DNA from: CBDCVO01 sp965223085
Lineage (GTDB): Bacteria; Pseudomonadota; Gammaproteobacteria; Ga0077536
Reading direction: 5' to 3'
Length of the DNA: 64,000 nt
NCBI GenBank assembly: GCA_965223085.1
Contig: OZ244981.1
Span: 3,100,001-3,164,000 of the forward strand
This document shows, piece by piece, positions 43,703 to 53,447 of the stretch. The first letter of the stretch is position 1; each line of letters opens with the position of its first letter. The notes beneath the pieces are model-generated. The model did not search any database and had not been told where the DNA came from. It worked only from the letters and a program-made list of their open reading frames with translations. The translations under genes and the position numbers were made by a program.

Positions 43703-45019
43703 ATGCAGGTATCGGTTGAACATACTGGCGCATTAGAGCGCCGGATGCAGGTTGAAATACCCGAAGAGCGGATCGCCGAACGGGTTCAAGCGCGCCTGCG
43801 AGAAGTGGCGCAAACCGCCAAGCTCGACGGTTTTCGAGCCGGTAAAATCCCTGCGAAGGTCGTCGAACGGCGTTTTGGTACCCGCGTTCGCAAGGAGGTT
43901 GTAGCGGAACTATTGCAAAGCACTTTTGGCGAAGCTTTGACCAGTGAGGATCTCAATCCAGCCGGGCCGCCAACCATCGAAGATGTGCACGCGGATCAGG
44001 GCAACGGCTTAACGTATAAAGCAAAGTTTGAGGTTTATCCCGAGGTTCAATTGGCCGATATGGCCACCTTGGTGGTAGAAACACCGCACTGCGAGATCGA
44101 GGAGGCTGATGTCGATAACGTAATCGAGAAGCTGCGGGAACAACACAAAACGTGGCAAGCCGTGACCCGTTCAGCGCAGTCTGGCGATCGCCTCACGCTT
44201 GATTTTGAGGGTCGTATCGATGGCGAAAAATTTGCCGGTGGCGAAGCCCAGGACTTTGAGCTCGAGCTCGGCACAGGATTAATGATCCCGGGTTTTGAGG
44301 ACGGTTTGCTAGGCGCCTCGGTGGACGATGAACGCCTCATCGAGACCCAATTCCCCGAAGCGTACGGCAATGCTGAGTTAGCCGGTAAATCAGCTGCTTT
44401 TACGGTGCAGGTCAAGGCCATTGCCGCGCCTCAGTTGCCCGCTCTAGAGGCGGATTTTTTCGCCCAGTTTGGGGTCCAAGAAGGTGATTTGGCGGCGTTT
44501 CGAGCTGAGGTTCGTACAAATATGGAGCGAGAACGCAATCGGGCTCTAGCACAACGTTCGAAGCAAGGTGTCTTAACGTCCGTTGCTGCAGCGCATGATT
44601 TCGTCATTCCAACGGCGCTTGTAGATGCAGAAATCGAGCGTCTCCAGGAACAAACGGTGCAGCAAGCCGCGATGCGTGGTGTCGCCCGCGACCAATTGGG
44701 TGAACTACCGGCGGCGGCGTATGAGAACCGCGCCCGCGAGCGGGTAAAGCTTGGACTGTTGCTGGCCGAGATCATAAAGACCGCGGATCTGAAAGCTAAC
44801 CCCAGCAAAGTACGGGCGATGATCGAGTCTTTAGCGGAGGGCTATGAAGAACCCGACGCATTGGTGAATTGGTATTATTCGGAACAGTCTCGTTTGCAAG
44901 AAATCGAAGCGGCCTGTGTGGAGGAAGATGCTGTTGCGTGGATAGTGGCGCAGGCACAGCAACAAGCCGCCACCGTCTCGTTTGACGACCTTGTGAATCC
45001 ACGTCAGACTGAGGACTAG
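43703..45019 (+). CDS. tig: Trigger factor chaperone
   Basis: Trigger factor binds the ribosome exit (protein L23) and folds nascent chains, with peptidyl-prolyl isomerase activity. The 438-residue protein has the ribosome-binding signature near 44-50 (DGFRAGKIPAKVVERRFG), the FKBP-type domain (LTLDFEGRIDGEKFAGGEA, GLMIPGFEDGL near 195) and a helical C-terminal domain. It heads the tig-clpP-clpX-lon-hupB-ppiD block. Confidence 0.97.
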   Translation: MQVSVEHTGALERRMQVEIPEERIAERVQARLREVAQTAKLDGFRAGKIPAKVVERRFGTRVRKEVVAELLQSTFGEALTSEDLNPAGPPTIEDVHADQGNGLTYKAKFEVYPEVQLADMATLVVETPHCEIEEADVDNVIEKLREQHKTWQAVTRSAQSGDRLTLDFEGRIDGEKFAGGEAQDFELELGTGLMIPGFEDGLLGASVDDERLIETQFPEAYGNAELAGKSAAFTVQVKAIAAPQLPALEADFFAQFGVQEGDLAAFRAEVRTNMERERNRALAQRSKQGVLTSVAAAHDFVIPTALVDAEIERLQEQTVQQAAMRGVARDQLGELPAAAYENRARERVKLGLLLAEIIKTADLKANPSKVRAMIESLAEGYEEPDALVNWYYSEQSRLQEIEAACVEEDAVAWIVAQAQQQAATVSFDDLVNPRQTED

Positions 45020-45065
45020 GCGCCGCCAAAAGACAGTATAGAAGAGTAATTCTAGGGTGTTTAAT

Positions 45066-45710
45066 ATGGCATACGATGAACCTAAGGCGTTGAATTTAGT
45101 GCCAATGGTGGTCGAGCAGTCGGCCCGTGGCGAACGCGCCTACGATATCTATTCACGTTTGCTCAAAGAGCGGGTTGTCTTTCTCGTCGGCGGCGTAGAC
45201 GATCAGGTGGCAAACCTCATTGTCGCGCAATTATTGTTCCTCGAATCGGAGAATCCAGATAAAGACATTCACCTGTATGTCAACTCTCCGGGAGGCGTCG
45301 TTACGGCCGGTCTGGCGATCTACGATACGATGCAATTTATCAAACCAGATGTCAGCACCTTGTGCGTCGGCCAAGCCGCCAGCATGGGCGCCTTGCTACT
45401 AGCTGGCGGTGCGGCTGGCAAACGCTATTGTTTGCCGCACTCGCGCGTAATGATCCATCAACCGCTAGGCGGTTTTCAGGGGCAAGCTACCGATATTGAT
45501 ATTCACGCGCGCGAGATTTTAAAGGCACGCGATCGTCTAAATCAGATCCTAGCGCAGCATACCGGTCAGAAGATCGAGCAAGTCGCGCAAGATACCGATC
45601 GTGATCGCTTCATGAGCTCCGAAGAAGCACGCGACTATGGATTGATTGACGAGGTTTTAGCTGCGCGACAAACGAGCGCGGCGGAATCGCATTCAGCGAG
45701 CGAGGATTAA
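45066..45710 (+). CDS. clpP: ATP-dependent Clp protease proteolytic subunit
   Basis: ClpP forms the 14-mer chamber that degrades proteins fed by ClpX. The 214-residue protein has the catalytic Ser in GQAASMGALLL near 97, His in SRVMIHQP near 122 and Asp in DTDRDRFMS near 171. The ATG at 45066 is chosen with AGGGTG six bases upstream; an in-frame GTG at 45057 is an alternative. It lies 46 bases after tig and 61 before clpX. Confidence 0.97.
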   Translation: MAYDEPKALNLVPMVVEQSARGERAYDIYSRLLKERVVFLVGGVDDQVANLIVAQLLFLESENPDKDIHLYVNSPGGVVTAGLAIYDTMQFIKPDVSTLCVGQAASMGALLLAGGAAGKRYCLPHSRVMIHQPLGGFQGQATDIDIHAREILKARDRLNQILAQHTGQKIEQVAQDTDRDRFMSSEEARDYGLIDEVLAARQTSAAESHSASED

Positions 45711-45771
45711 TTCACGCAGCGGTGCGTACGAGAACGAATTAGGTAAAACAGTCATAGCGAGGTTTTCGTGA

Positions 45772-47052
45772 ATGAGCGATGGTAAAGGTTCGAAAGGAGC
45801 AGACGGCGATCGCCTGCTTTATTGTTCGTTCTGTGGTAAGTCGCAACACGAAGTACGCAAGCTGATTGCGGGCCCGTCCGTCTTTATTTGCGATGAATGC
45901 GTTGAACTATGCAACGACATTATTCGCGAAGAAATTCAGGAAAAAACCGGTGGCGGATCTGGCAATAAGCTACCGAAGCCGGAAGAAATCAAGCAAATTC
46001 TAGACGAATATGTAATCGGTCAGCAGCAAGCGAAGAAAATTTTGGCGGTTGCTGTATATAACCATTACAAGCGTTTAGAAACGCGCGTTAAACAGTCCGA
46101 CGTTGAGTTGGCGAAGAGCAATGTCTTGCTCATAGGGCCTACTGGAAGCGGTAAAACCCTGCTCGCTGAAACGCTGGCACGATTACTGAATGTGCCGTTT
46201 ACTATCGCTGACGCAACCACGCTTACCGAGGCGGGTTATGTAGGGGAAGACGTCGAAAACATCATTCAAAAACTTCTGCAGAAGTGCGATTACGATGTTG
46301 ATAAAGCCCAAACAGGGATCGTCTACATTGACGAAATCGATAAAATTTCGCGTAAATCGGACAACCCGTCCATCACGCGGGATGTCTCTGGCGAAGGCGT
46401 ACAGCAGGCGTTATTAAAGTTGATCGAAGGTACGGTCGCCTCGGTTCCGCCACAGGGGGGTCGCAAGCACCCACAGCAAGAATTTTTGCAAGTAGATACC
46501 GCGAATGTGTTGTTTATTTGCGGTGGCGCATTCGCCGGACTCGACAAGATTATTCGCGATCGTTCGGAGAAAGGTGGGATCGGATTCTCGGCGGAAGTCA
46601 AGAGCAAGGAGGATAAGAAAACTACTACTGAGATTCTCCATCAAGTCGAACCAGAGGACTTGATCCGCTATGGCTTGATCCCAGAATTTGTCGGCCGCTT
46701 ACCGGTCGTCGCCGTCCTCGATGAACTCAATGAAGATCAGCTCGTGCAAATTTTAGTCGAGCCTCGCAATGCTTTGACGAAACAATACGCCCGTTTGTTC
46801 GAAATGGAAGGGTGTACTTTGGAGTTCCGAGAGGATGCGTTGCGCGCGGTTGCGCGTCGCGCGGTGGAACGCAAAACTGGAGCCCGTGGTCTACGCTCAA
46901 TCATGGAGCAAAGTCTGTTAGACACGATGTATGACTTGCCTGCATTGAAAAACGTGTCAAAAGTTGTCGTGGACGAAGCAGCGATCAAGGGTGAATCCAA
47001 GCCACTATTTATCTATGAAGGTGCAGAAATTCCTAAGGCTGCGTCTGATTAA
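45772..47052 (+). CDS. clpX: ATP-dependent Clp protease ATP-binding subunit
   Basis: ClpX unfolds substrates and passes them to ClpP. The 426-residue protein has the N-terminal C4 zinc finger (CSFCGK...CDECVELC), Walker A GPTGSGKT near 122, Walker B IVYIDEIDKI near 184, the pore-loop region GYVGEDV and the IGF-type ClpP-binding loop near KGGIGFSAEV. Domain order and length match E. coli (424). Confidence 0.98.
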   Translation: MSDGKGSKGADGDRLLYCSFCGKSQHEVRKLIAGPSVFICDECVELCNDIIREEIQEKTGGGSGNKLPKPEEIKQILDEYVIGQQQAKKILAVAVYNHYKRLETRVKQSDVELAKSNVLLIGPTGSGKTLLAETLARLLNVPFTIADATTLTEAGYVGEDVENIIQKLLQKCDYDVDKAQTGIVYIDEIDKISRKSDNPSITRDVSGEGVQQALLKLIEGTVASVPPQGGRKHPQQEFLQVDTANVLFICGGAFAGLDKIIRDRSEKGGIGFSAEVKSKEDKKTTTEILHQVEPEDLIRYGLIPEFVGRLPVVAVLDELNEDQLVQILVEPRNALTKQYARLFEMEGCTLEFREDALRAVARRAVERKTGARGLRSIMEQSLLDTMYDLPALKNVSKVVVDEAAIKGESKPLFIYEGAEIPKAASD

Positions 47053-47200
47053 ATACGCGCGCGGCGATCGAAGCGCGGCGCGTTGCTACTTGTTTGAGTG
47101 CTTCTCATTATCGTTGTGCGCAAGCGACGCGAGCCGCGTTAAGCAGCGCGTCACAGCGAATCGTCAATGTGGACAATTACAGCAATAGAGGTGTCGCCGA

Positions 47201-49609
47201 ATGGCTGACCACGTGAATCCCATCCCCGTACTGCCGTTGCGAGATGTCGTTGTGTATCCGCATATGGTGATTCCATTGTTTGTCGGACGCGAGAAATCCG
47301 TCAAAGCGCTAGAACGTGCGATGGAGCAGACGAAACAGATATTACTGGTTGCGCAGAAGAACGCGAGCGAGGATCACCCTTCGCTGAACGACATTCATCG
47401 TATCGGTACGGTGTCGAATATTTTGCAGCTATTACGTCTTCCAGACGGCACGATCAAGGTATTGGTTGAGGGAGTCAAACGCGCCCACATCACAGAATTC
47501 TATGACGTCGACGGTTTCTACTCCGCACACACCGTCAGCGTCGAACCGGAGGAACTGCCCGACCGGGAAGTCGAAGTACTTACCCGCTCCTTGTTAGATC
47601 AGTTTGACAACTACGTTAAATTGAACAAGAAGGTACCCCCGGAAATCATTTCGTCGCTTTCCAGTATTGATGATCCTTCACGCTTGGCGGATACGATTGC
47701 CGCGCACATGTCGATTAAACTCGATGACAAACAAGATGTTTTGGAGCTCGCGTCATTGCGCGAACGCATGGAACATTTGATTACGTTGATGGAAACGGAA
47801 ATCGACCTATTGCAAGTCGAGAAGCGTTTGCGTGGCCGCGTGAAGAAGCAAATGGAAAAAAGTCAACGCGAATACTATCTGAACGAACAAATGAAAGCGA
47901 TTCAAAACGAGCTCGGTGAGATAGAGGACGGCGGTAACGAATTCGACGAACTCGCGAATCGCATCGCGAAATCCGGCATGAGCAAAGAGGCTCGAAAGAA
48001 ATCAGAAAACGAGCTGAAAAAACTACGCATGATGTCGCCCATGTCTGCGGAAGCTACCGTCGTTCGTAACTACATTGATTGGATCCTAAACGTGCCCTGG
48101 AAAAAGCGCACGAAAATCAGTTCCGATATCCGTCGAGCTCAGTCCATTCTGGATGAAGATCACTACGGGCTCGAAAAAGTGAAAGAACGGATCCTCGAGT
48201 ATCTCGCCGTGCAACAGCGCGTGAAAAAGATGAAAGGCCCGATCCTCTGTTTAGTTGGACCGCCCGGTGTCGGAAAGACGTCTCTCGGGCGTTCCATTGC
48301 GCGCGCGACGAATCGAAAATTCGTGCGCATGTCTTTAGGCGGTGTTCGAGACGAAGCTGAAATTCGCGGCCACAGACGCACTTATGTGGGTTCATTGCCT
48401 GGCAAGATTTTGCAGAATCTTTCCAAAGTCGGGACACGTAACCCGCTGTTTCTACTGGATGAAGTCGATAAGATGGCGATGGATTTTCGCGGCGATCCGG
48501 CCTCCGCGCTGCTCGAAGTACTCGACCCTGAGCAGAACAGTACGTTCGCGGATCACTATTTAGAGGTCGATTATGACCTTTCCGAGATCATGTTCGTGAC
48601 GACAGCAAATAGCCTCAACATTCCGGCGCCGTTGCTCGACCGTATGGAAGTTATTCGTCTGAGTGGCTACACGGAAGACGAAAAAGTTAATATCGCAAAA
48701 AAATACTTGTTACCGAAACAGATCGAAAATAACGGGCTGGAAGGTAATGAGATCCGTGTTTCTGAAAAAGGGATTCGGGAAATTATTCGGGTCTATACTC
48801 GAGAGGCTGGGGTACGCAATCTCGAGCGCGAGATCGCAAATATTTGCCGTAAGGTTGTCAAACAGATTTTATTGAAACCCAATAAACGCAGTGTATCGGT
48901 AACACCACGTTCACTTGAGAGCTTTCTCGGTGTGCAACGTTATCGTTTTGGGCGCGCGGACGAGGAAGATCGTATTGGCCAGGTGACCGGGCTCGCGTGG
49001 ACCGAAGTCGGCGGTGATCTTTTGACGATCGAAGCAACGCTTATCCCGGGTAAGGGCAATGAAATCTTTACCGGTAGTTTGGGCGACGTAATGCAGGAGT
49101 CGATCCGCGCGGCAATGACCGTCGTCCGTGCGCGCACGGATTCACTCGGCATCGACATGGATTTTTATCGCTCGAATGACGTGCATTTTCATGTCCCCGA
49201 AGGCGCGACACCGAAGGATGGTCCCAGCGCAGGGGTCGGCATGTGCACCGCATTGGTGTCCGCGTTGACCGGTATCCCCGTGCGCGCCGAGGTGGCGATG
49301 ACTGGTGAGATAACACTGCGTGGAGAAGTCTTGCCGATCGGCGGTCTTAAGGAAAAACTTCTCGCGGCCTGCCGAGGTGGGATTAAAACAGTCATCATTC
49401 CGCTTGAGAACGAACGCGATCTTAAGGAAGTTCCAAGCAACATCAAGCAGGATCTCGAGATTAAACCCGTTCGATGGATCGATGAAGTACTGACCATTGC
49501 ATTACAACGGATGCCTGGCCCCGCTCCAAAAACGTTCGAAAATGAGAAAAACAAGAATAATGATGTGATCGAGGCGGATGCCGACGGTGACGTTATTCGA
49601 CCGCATTGA
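47201..49609 (+). CDS. lon: ATP-dependent Lon protease
   Basis: Lon degrades abnormal and regulatory proteins. The 802-residue protein has an N-terminal LAN domain (PVLPLRDVVVYPHMVIPLFVGR), a coiled region, AAA+ with GPPGVGKTSLG near 352 and DEVDKM near 422, and a C-terminal serine/lysine protease domain with catalytic Ser in PKDGPSAGVGMC near 677 and Lys in GGLKEKLLAACRGG near 718. Its 148-base upstream gap may hold a heat-shock promoter, but no sigma-32 consensus was recognised. Confidence 0.98.
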   Translation: MADHVNPIPVLPLRDVVVYPHMVIPLFVGREKSVKALERAMEQTKQILLVAQKNASEDHPSLNDIHRIGTVSNILQLLRLPDGTIKVLVEGVKRAHITEFYDVDGFYSAHTVSVEPEELPDREVEVLTRSLLDQFDNYVKLNKKVPPEIISSLSSIDDPSRLADTIAAHMSIKLDDKQDVLELASLRERMEHLITLMETEIDLLQVEKRLRGRVKKQMEKSQREYYLNEQMKAIQNELGEIEDGGNEFDELANRIAKSGMSKEARKKSENELKKLRMMSPMSAEATVVRNYIDWILNVPWKKRTKISSDIRRAQSILDEDHYGLEKVKERILEYLAVQQRVKKMKGPILCLVGPPGVGKTSLGRSIARATNRKFVRMSLGGVRDEAEIRGHRRTYVGSLPGKILQNLSKVGTRNPLFLLDEVDKMAMDFRGDPASALLEVLDPEQNSTFADHYLEVDYDLSEIMFVTTANSLNIPAPLLDRMEVIRLSGYTEDEKVNIAKKYLLPKQIENNGLEGNEIRVSEKGIREIIRVYTREAGVRNLEREIANICRKVVKQILLKPNKRSVSVTPRSLESFLGVQRYRFGRADEEDRIGQVTGLAWTEVGGDLLTIEATLIPGKGNEIFTGSLGDVMQESIRAAMTVVRARTDSLGIDMDFYRSNDVHFHVPEGATPKDGPSAGVGMCTALVSALTGIPVRAEVAMTGEITLRGEVLPIGGLKEKLLAACRGGIKTVIIPLENERDLKEVPSNIKQDLEIKPVRWIDEVLTIALQRMPGPAPKTFENEKNKNNDVIEADADGDVIRPH

Positions 49610-49841
49610 GCGTGGGGTGGGGTGCGGCTGAGATCGTTTGAAGTTGCGTCAGCATTGCTCGCGCGGCTAGTATAGTTCGTCGCGCGGCCGTCGCGACCGT
49701 TAGATAGGGGCGTCCGCAAATTCTCGATATCCAGCCTATGGCGACCGAAAATCGAAAAATTTTCAAGGTCATATCGGCGGCAGATCAAGCGTTTATGCGG
49801 TTGTTTTTAAATAATAATACTCACCACGAAGGGGCCTTTCG

Positions 49842-50114
49842 ATGAATAAAACAGAATTGATTGATATCGTCGCAGACGCTGCGGATATTTCGAAATCCTC
49901 GGCAACACGAGCGGTCGACGCGGTGACGGAAGCCATTACCGACGCGTTGAAAAAGGAAGAGCAAGTGACGTTAGTGGGCTTCGGGACGTTTACGGTGCGC
50001 CAGCGGGCGGCGCGTTCCGGACGCAACCCGCGCACTGGCGAGACGATCGACATAAAAGCTGCACGTGTGCCGGGCTTTAAACCTGGTAAAGCATTGAAGG
50101 ATGCCTTAAACTAG
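49842..50114 (+). CDS. hupB: DNA-binding protein HU (beta-type)
   Basis: HU is a small histone-like protein that bends DNA. The 90-residue protein has the start MNKTELIDIVADAA, the core VTLVGFGTFTVRQRAARSGRNPRTGETI and the end PGFKPGKALKDALN, all typical. AAGGGG before the ATG is the RBS. It is followed by two tRNAs and ppiD. Confidence 0.97.
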   Translation: MNKTELIDIVADAADISKSSATRAVDAVTEAITDALKKEEQVTLVGFGTFTVRQRAARSGRNPRTGETIDIKAARVPGFKPGKALKDALN

Positions 50115-50126
50115 CGCGCCCTTTTG

Positions 50127-50202
50127 GGGTGCTTAGCTCAGTTGGGAGAGCGTCGCCCTTACAAGGCGAAGGTCGGGGGTTCGAACCCCTCAGCACCCAC
50201 CA
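50127..50202 (+). tRNA. tRNA-Val (TAC)
   Basis: Acceptor GGGTGCT/AGCACCC, anticodon stem TCGCC/GGCGA with loop CTTACAA, so anticodon TAC. T arm and CCA are encoded. It starts 13 bases after the hupB stop. Confidence 0.97.
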
Positions 50203-50219
50203 GCTAATGTTGTTCATTC

Positions 50220-50296
50220 GGAGTGGTAGTTCAGTTGGTTAGAATACCGGCCTGTCACGCCGGGGGTCGCGGGTTCGAGTCCCGTCCACTCCGCCA
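50220..50296 (+). tRNA. tRNA-Asp (GTC)
   Basis: Acceptor GGAGTGG/CCACTCC, anticodon stem CCGGC/GCCGG with loop CTGTCAC, so anticodon GTC. T arm and CCA are encoded. It lies 18 bases after tRNA-Val and before ppiD. Confidence 0.97.
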
Positions 50297-50363
50297 CCTC
50301 TGTGGGCTATGGGTGCGCGTTCCGGAGCCCGACCGCGCCCGCGTGTCAGCTTAAGCTACGATC

Positions 50364-52271
50364 ATGTTGCAAACGATCCGAGAACGAGCTCAGGGCTTGG
50401 TAATGGCCGTCATTGTGGGCCTCATTATCTTGACCTTTGCTTTGTGGGGCATTCAATCGTATTTAAATGCCGAACAAGTTGTCATCGTCGCGGAAGTGAA
50501 CGGTGAAGAAATCGGATTGCGTGAATACCAAAATACTTTTCAACGATTTCGCCAGCGCGCGCAAGCGGAGTTCGGTGCCGCCTTCGATGAGTCGATTTGG
50601 AGTACACCAGAGACGAAACGGAGGGCGTTGGATTTCGTCGTCGATGAGCGTGCTCTGGATCAAAACATCGTTGCTGCGAATATGCGTGTAACTGATGCCC
50701 AAGTCGTAAGGGCGATACGTAGCTCGCAGAACTTTGTTGTAGACGGTGAATTTTCCCGGGAGCGTTATGCGCAGATCATCGACATGTTGGGATTCTCCGA
50801 GCTTGGATTCGAGCACCAGACGCGGCGCGAGTTGGCGGTGCAGCAGTTACGCACGGCGGTTGCGGGTTCCGCGTTTGTGACTACTGCGGAAGCCAAGCGC
50901 TTAGAGCAGTTGCGGGCGCAACAGCGCTCATTCGGTTATGCGCTCATAGATGCACACAAATACAACGACGAGATCGTCATCACGGACGCGGAATTAGAAT
51001 CGTATTTTGCTGAGCGCGAACAAGACTATAAAACTGAGGAGCAGGTAAAACTCGAATATCTGATTTTATCCTTAGATGAACTCACGCAACAGGTGCCGAT
51101 TACGGAGGACTTGTTGCGTGATTACTACGCCAGTCATAAAGCACAGTACGAAGTTGAGGAAGAGCGCAGCGCTAACCACGTATTAATCCAAGTCGCGCGA
51201 GAAGTGTCACCGCAAGACGATGCCGCTGCATTAGAAAAAGCGCGGGTGTTAAGGCAGCTAATCGTAGACGGTGACGCCATTGAGGATATCGCGCGGGAAC
51301 ATTCTGATGATATCGGATCGCGGGCGGAGGGCGGCGAAACGGGGTTTTTTGGTCGCGGCGCCATGGTGCCGGAGTTCGAAGAGGCCGTGTTCGCGATGCA
51401 ACCGGGCGAAATCAGTGGACCGATTCGAACCCAGTTCGGCTACCATATTATTCAGTTACGCGAAATCAAACCGGGTGGCTTGCGAGAGTTTGATGAAGTG
51501 CGAAGCGAGGTCGAGGAAGCGCTTCGCCTAGAGCAGGCGGAAGCGTTATTTTTCGAGCGTGCGGAACGCTTTAGCGATGTCGTGTATGAATTCCCGGATT
51601 CCTTGCAACATGCTGCTGATGAACTTGGTTTGGAAGTAAAGCAAACGCAGTTGTTAAGTAGTGAAGGGCTTGCCCGGGAATTTTCGCAAGCCGTTGTTAA
51701 TGCCGCATTCGACGTCGAAGTATTGACCGAAGGACTCGTCAGTCCGCCGGTAGAACTTCCGGGTTCACGAGTTATCGCGGTGCGCGTATTAGAGCACAAT
51801 CCGTCTCGGTTACGAACGTTAAACGAAGTGCGAGAGGCGGTCGCAAATACCTTGCGGGCACAAAAGTCGCAAGCGCGTGTGGCTAGCGAAGGGGCGCGTG
51901 TTCTAGAGCGTCTAAACGCAGGAGAAGCGCTTGAGCAAGTTGTCGCCGAAGGGGGTCTCGAGTGGCATGTGGTGGAGAATGCGACACGATTGTCAGCAGA
52001 CGCTAGCAGGGCTATTTTGAGACTCGTATTTAGTACCCCGCCCGTGACCGAAGGCAAGGCCAGTTACGCCGGTAACATTATGGGTAACGGCGATTACGGC
52101 GTGGTCGCGGTGACCGCAATTCATACTCCGGCGGAGAGCGAAATTGCCGATGACGCGGTCACGACGATGCGCACTAATATCACGCGTAATCGCGCCCAAG
52201 TCGGCTGGCGGTCGTTTGTCGCGGCACTCCGCGAACGGGCAGATATTGCTACCTATCCCGACCGGCTTTAA
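50364..52271 (+). CDS. ppiD: Periplasmic peptidyl-prolyl isomerase / chaperone PpiD
   Basis: PpiD is an inner-membrane-anchored chaperone that aids folding of outer membrane and periplasmic proteins. The 635-residue protein has one N-terminal transmembrane segment (VMAVIVGLIILTFALWGI), a SurA-like N-terminal region, and a parvulin domain around 268-360 (SANHVLIQV, GGETGFFGRGAMVPEFE, FGYHIIQL). Its place after hupB is standard. Confidence 0.95.
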   Translation: MLQTIRERAQGLVMAVIVGLIILTFALWGIQSYLNAEQVVIVAEVNGEEIGLREYQNTFQRFRQRAQAEFGAAFDESIWSTPETKRRALDFVVDERALDQNIVAANMRVTDAQVVRAIRSSQNFVVDGEFSRERYAQIIDMLGFSELGFEHQTRRELAVQQLRTAVAGSAFVTTAEAKRLEQLRAQQRSFGYALIDAHKYNDEIVITDAELESYFAEREQDYKTEEQVKLEYLILSLDELTQQVPITEDLLRDYYASHKAQYEVEEERSANHVLIQVAREVSPQDDAAALEKARVLRQLIVDGDAIEDIAREHSDDIGSRAEGGETGFFGRGAMVPEFEEAVFAMQPGEISGPIRTQFGYHIIQLREIKPGGLREFDEVRSEVEEALRLEQAEALFFERAERFSDVVYEFPDSLQHAADELGLEVKQTQLLSSEGLAREFSQAVVNAAFDVEVLTEGLVSPPVELPGSRVIAVRVLEHNPSRLRTLNEVREAVANTLRAQKSQARVASEGARVLERLNAGEALEQVVAEGGLEWHVVENATRLSADASRAILRLVFSTPPVTEGKASYAGNIMGNGDYGVVAVTAIHTPAESEIADDAVTTMRTNITRNRAQVGWRSFVAALRERADIATYPDRL

Positions 52272-52525
52272 TAACCCGGATATCGCAGGAGGATTGCAGC
52301 CGCTGGCGCAGGGCTGAACGATGAAACTACCGTTTCTGAAGTCATTAGCACGAACGCAGCGAGCGCCTGGTGCGATAGTCAGGATAACGCGATCGCAAGA
52401 AAAAGCGTTACAAAACCGGCCCCACCGCCACTATCAGCGTCAATGCTGCGGCGGTGTTCGAGTTTGGCATCAGGCGGCGCCTTGTCTAGGCGTGCGTTCG
52501 CGGTAAGGAAACTGGGTAGGTGATC

Positions 52526-53308
52526 TTAAACGTTCGCCATGCCCATAATGTTGAAACCGCAGTCGACATAGGTGATCTCGCCAGTTATACCGGCGGCCAG
52601 ATCCGAGCAGAGAAACGCGGCGCAGTTGCCAACGTCGGCAATAGTCACGTTACGCCGCAACGGTGATGTGCGTTCGACGTACGCTAGGAATTTGCGCAAA
52701 TCCTTTATGCCGGAGGCGGCTAAGGTACGGATCGGCCCCGCTGAAATGGCGTTTACGCGCGTACCATGTGGGCCTAAGCTTTCTGCCATATAGCGCACGT
52801 TTGCTTCTAAACTTGCTTTCGCGAGACCCATGACATTATAGCTCGGCATAGTTCGCACCGCGCCGAGGTAGCTTAAGGTCAACAAGGCACCTTGGCGATC
52901 TTTCATCAGCGGACGAGAAGCATTGCCGAGCGCAGCAAAGCTATAGGAACTGACTTCGTGCGCAACGCGAAAACCTTCGCGCGTAACGTTCTCGAGATAT
53001 TCACCTTGTAGCTCTTCACGCGGAGCGTAGGCGACGGAGTGAACGAGTATGTCGAGCGTGTCCCAGTAGTCTCCGATACGATCAAACACCGCGCTAATTT
53101 CAGTGTCGTTTTGCACGTCGCAGGGCACGGTGATTTCGGAATCGCATTTCTTTGCGAGGTCTTCGACACGGGATCTTAAGCGTTCATTTTGATAAGTGAG
53201 GGCCAATTCCGCACCTTCCCGCCGCATTGCATCGGCGACTCCCCAAGCGATCGAGCGATTAGAAGCAACGCCGACGATCAAGGCGCGTTTGCCGCTCAAC
53301 ATCCCCAT
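52526..53308 (-). CDS. fabI: Enoyl-ACP reductase (NADH)
   Basis: FabI reduces enoyl-ACP in fatty-acid elongation and is the triclosan target. The 260-residue SDR protein has GVASNRSIAWGVADAM near 12, the active-site Y-x6-K motif (SYNVMGLAKASLEANVRYMA) and AGPIRTLAASGI. The ATG at 53308 has AGGAG 7 bases upstream; a longer start at 53344 is rejected. It converges with ppiD (254 bases apart) and diverges from the ABC transporter genes. Confidence 0.96.
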   Translation of the reverse strand: MGMLSGKRALIVGVASNRSIAWGVADAMRREGAELALTYQNERLRSRVEDLAKKCDSEITVPCDVQNDTEISAVFDRIGDYWDTLDILVHSVAYAPREELQGEYLENVTREGFRVAHEVSSYSFAALGNASRPLMKDRQGALLTLSYLGAVRTMPSYNVMGLAKASLEANVRYMAESLGPHGTRVNAISAGPIRTLAASGIKDLRKFLAYVERTSPLRRNVTIADVGNCAAFLCSDLAAGITGEITYVDCGFNIMGMANV

Positions 53309-53447
53309 GCATGATCTCCTAAATAAGGTTTTTACTATGGACACCAGTGTACAGCCTTACCCGCGAGTTTATAATCCTGGCAGCTTATGACAAAACCGGG
53401 CATCCGCGTTGTTTGCGTAAAGTGAAACTGGTGGAGGGCGAACTACG

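Noticed and set aside
47053..47200. Sigma-32 promoter before lon
   Set aside because: No CTTGAAA plus CCCCAT pair with the right spacing was found.
52321..52506. Small frame between ppiD and fabI
   Set aside because: Arg/Gln-rich translation without family features; no sign of a conserved gene.
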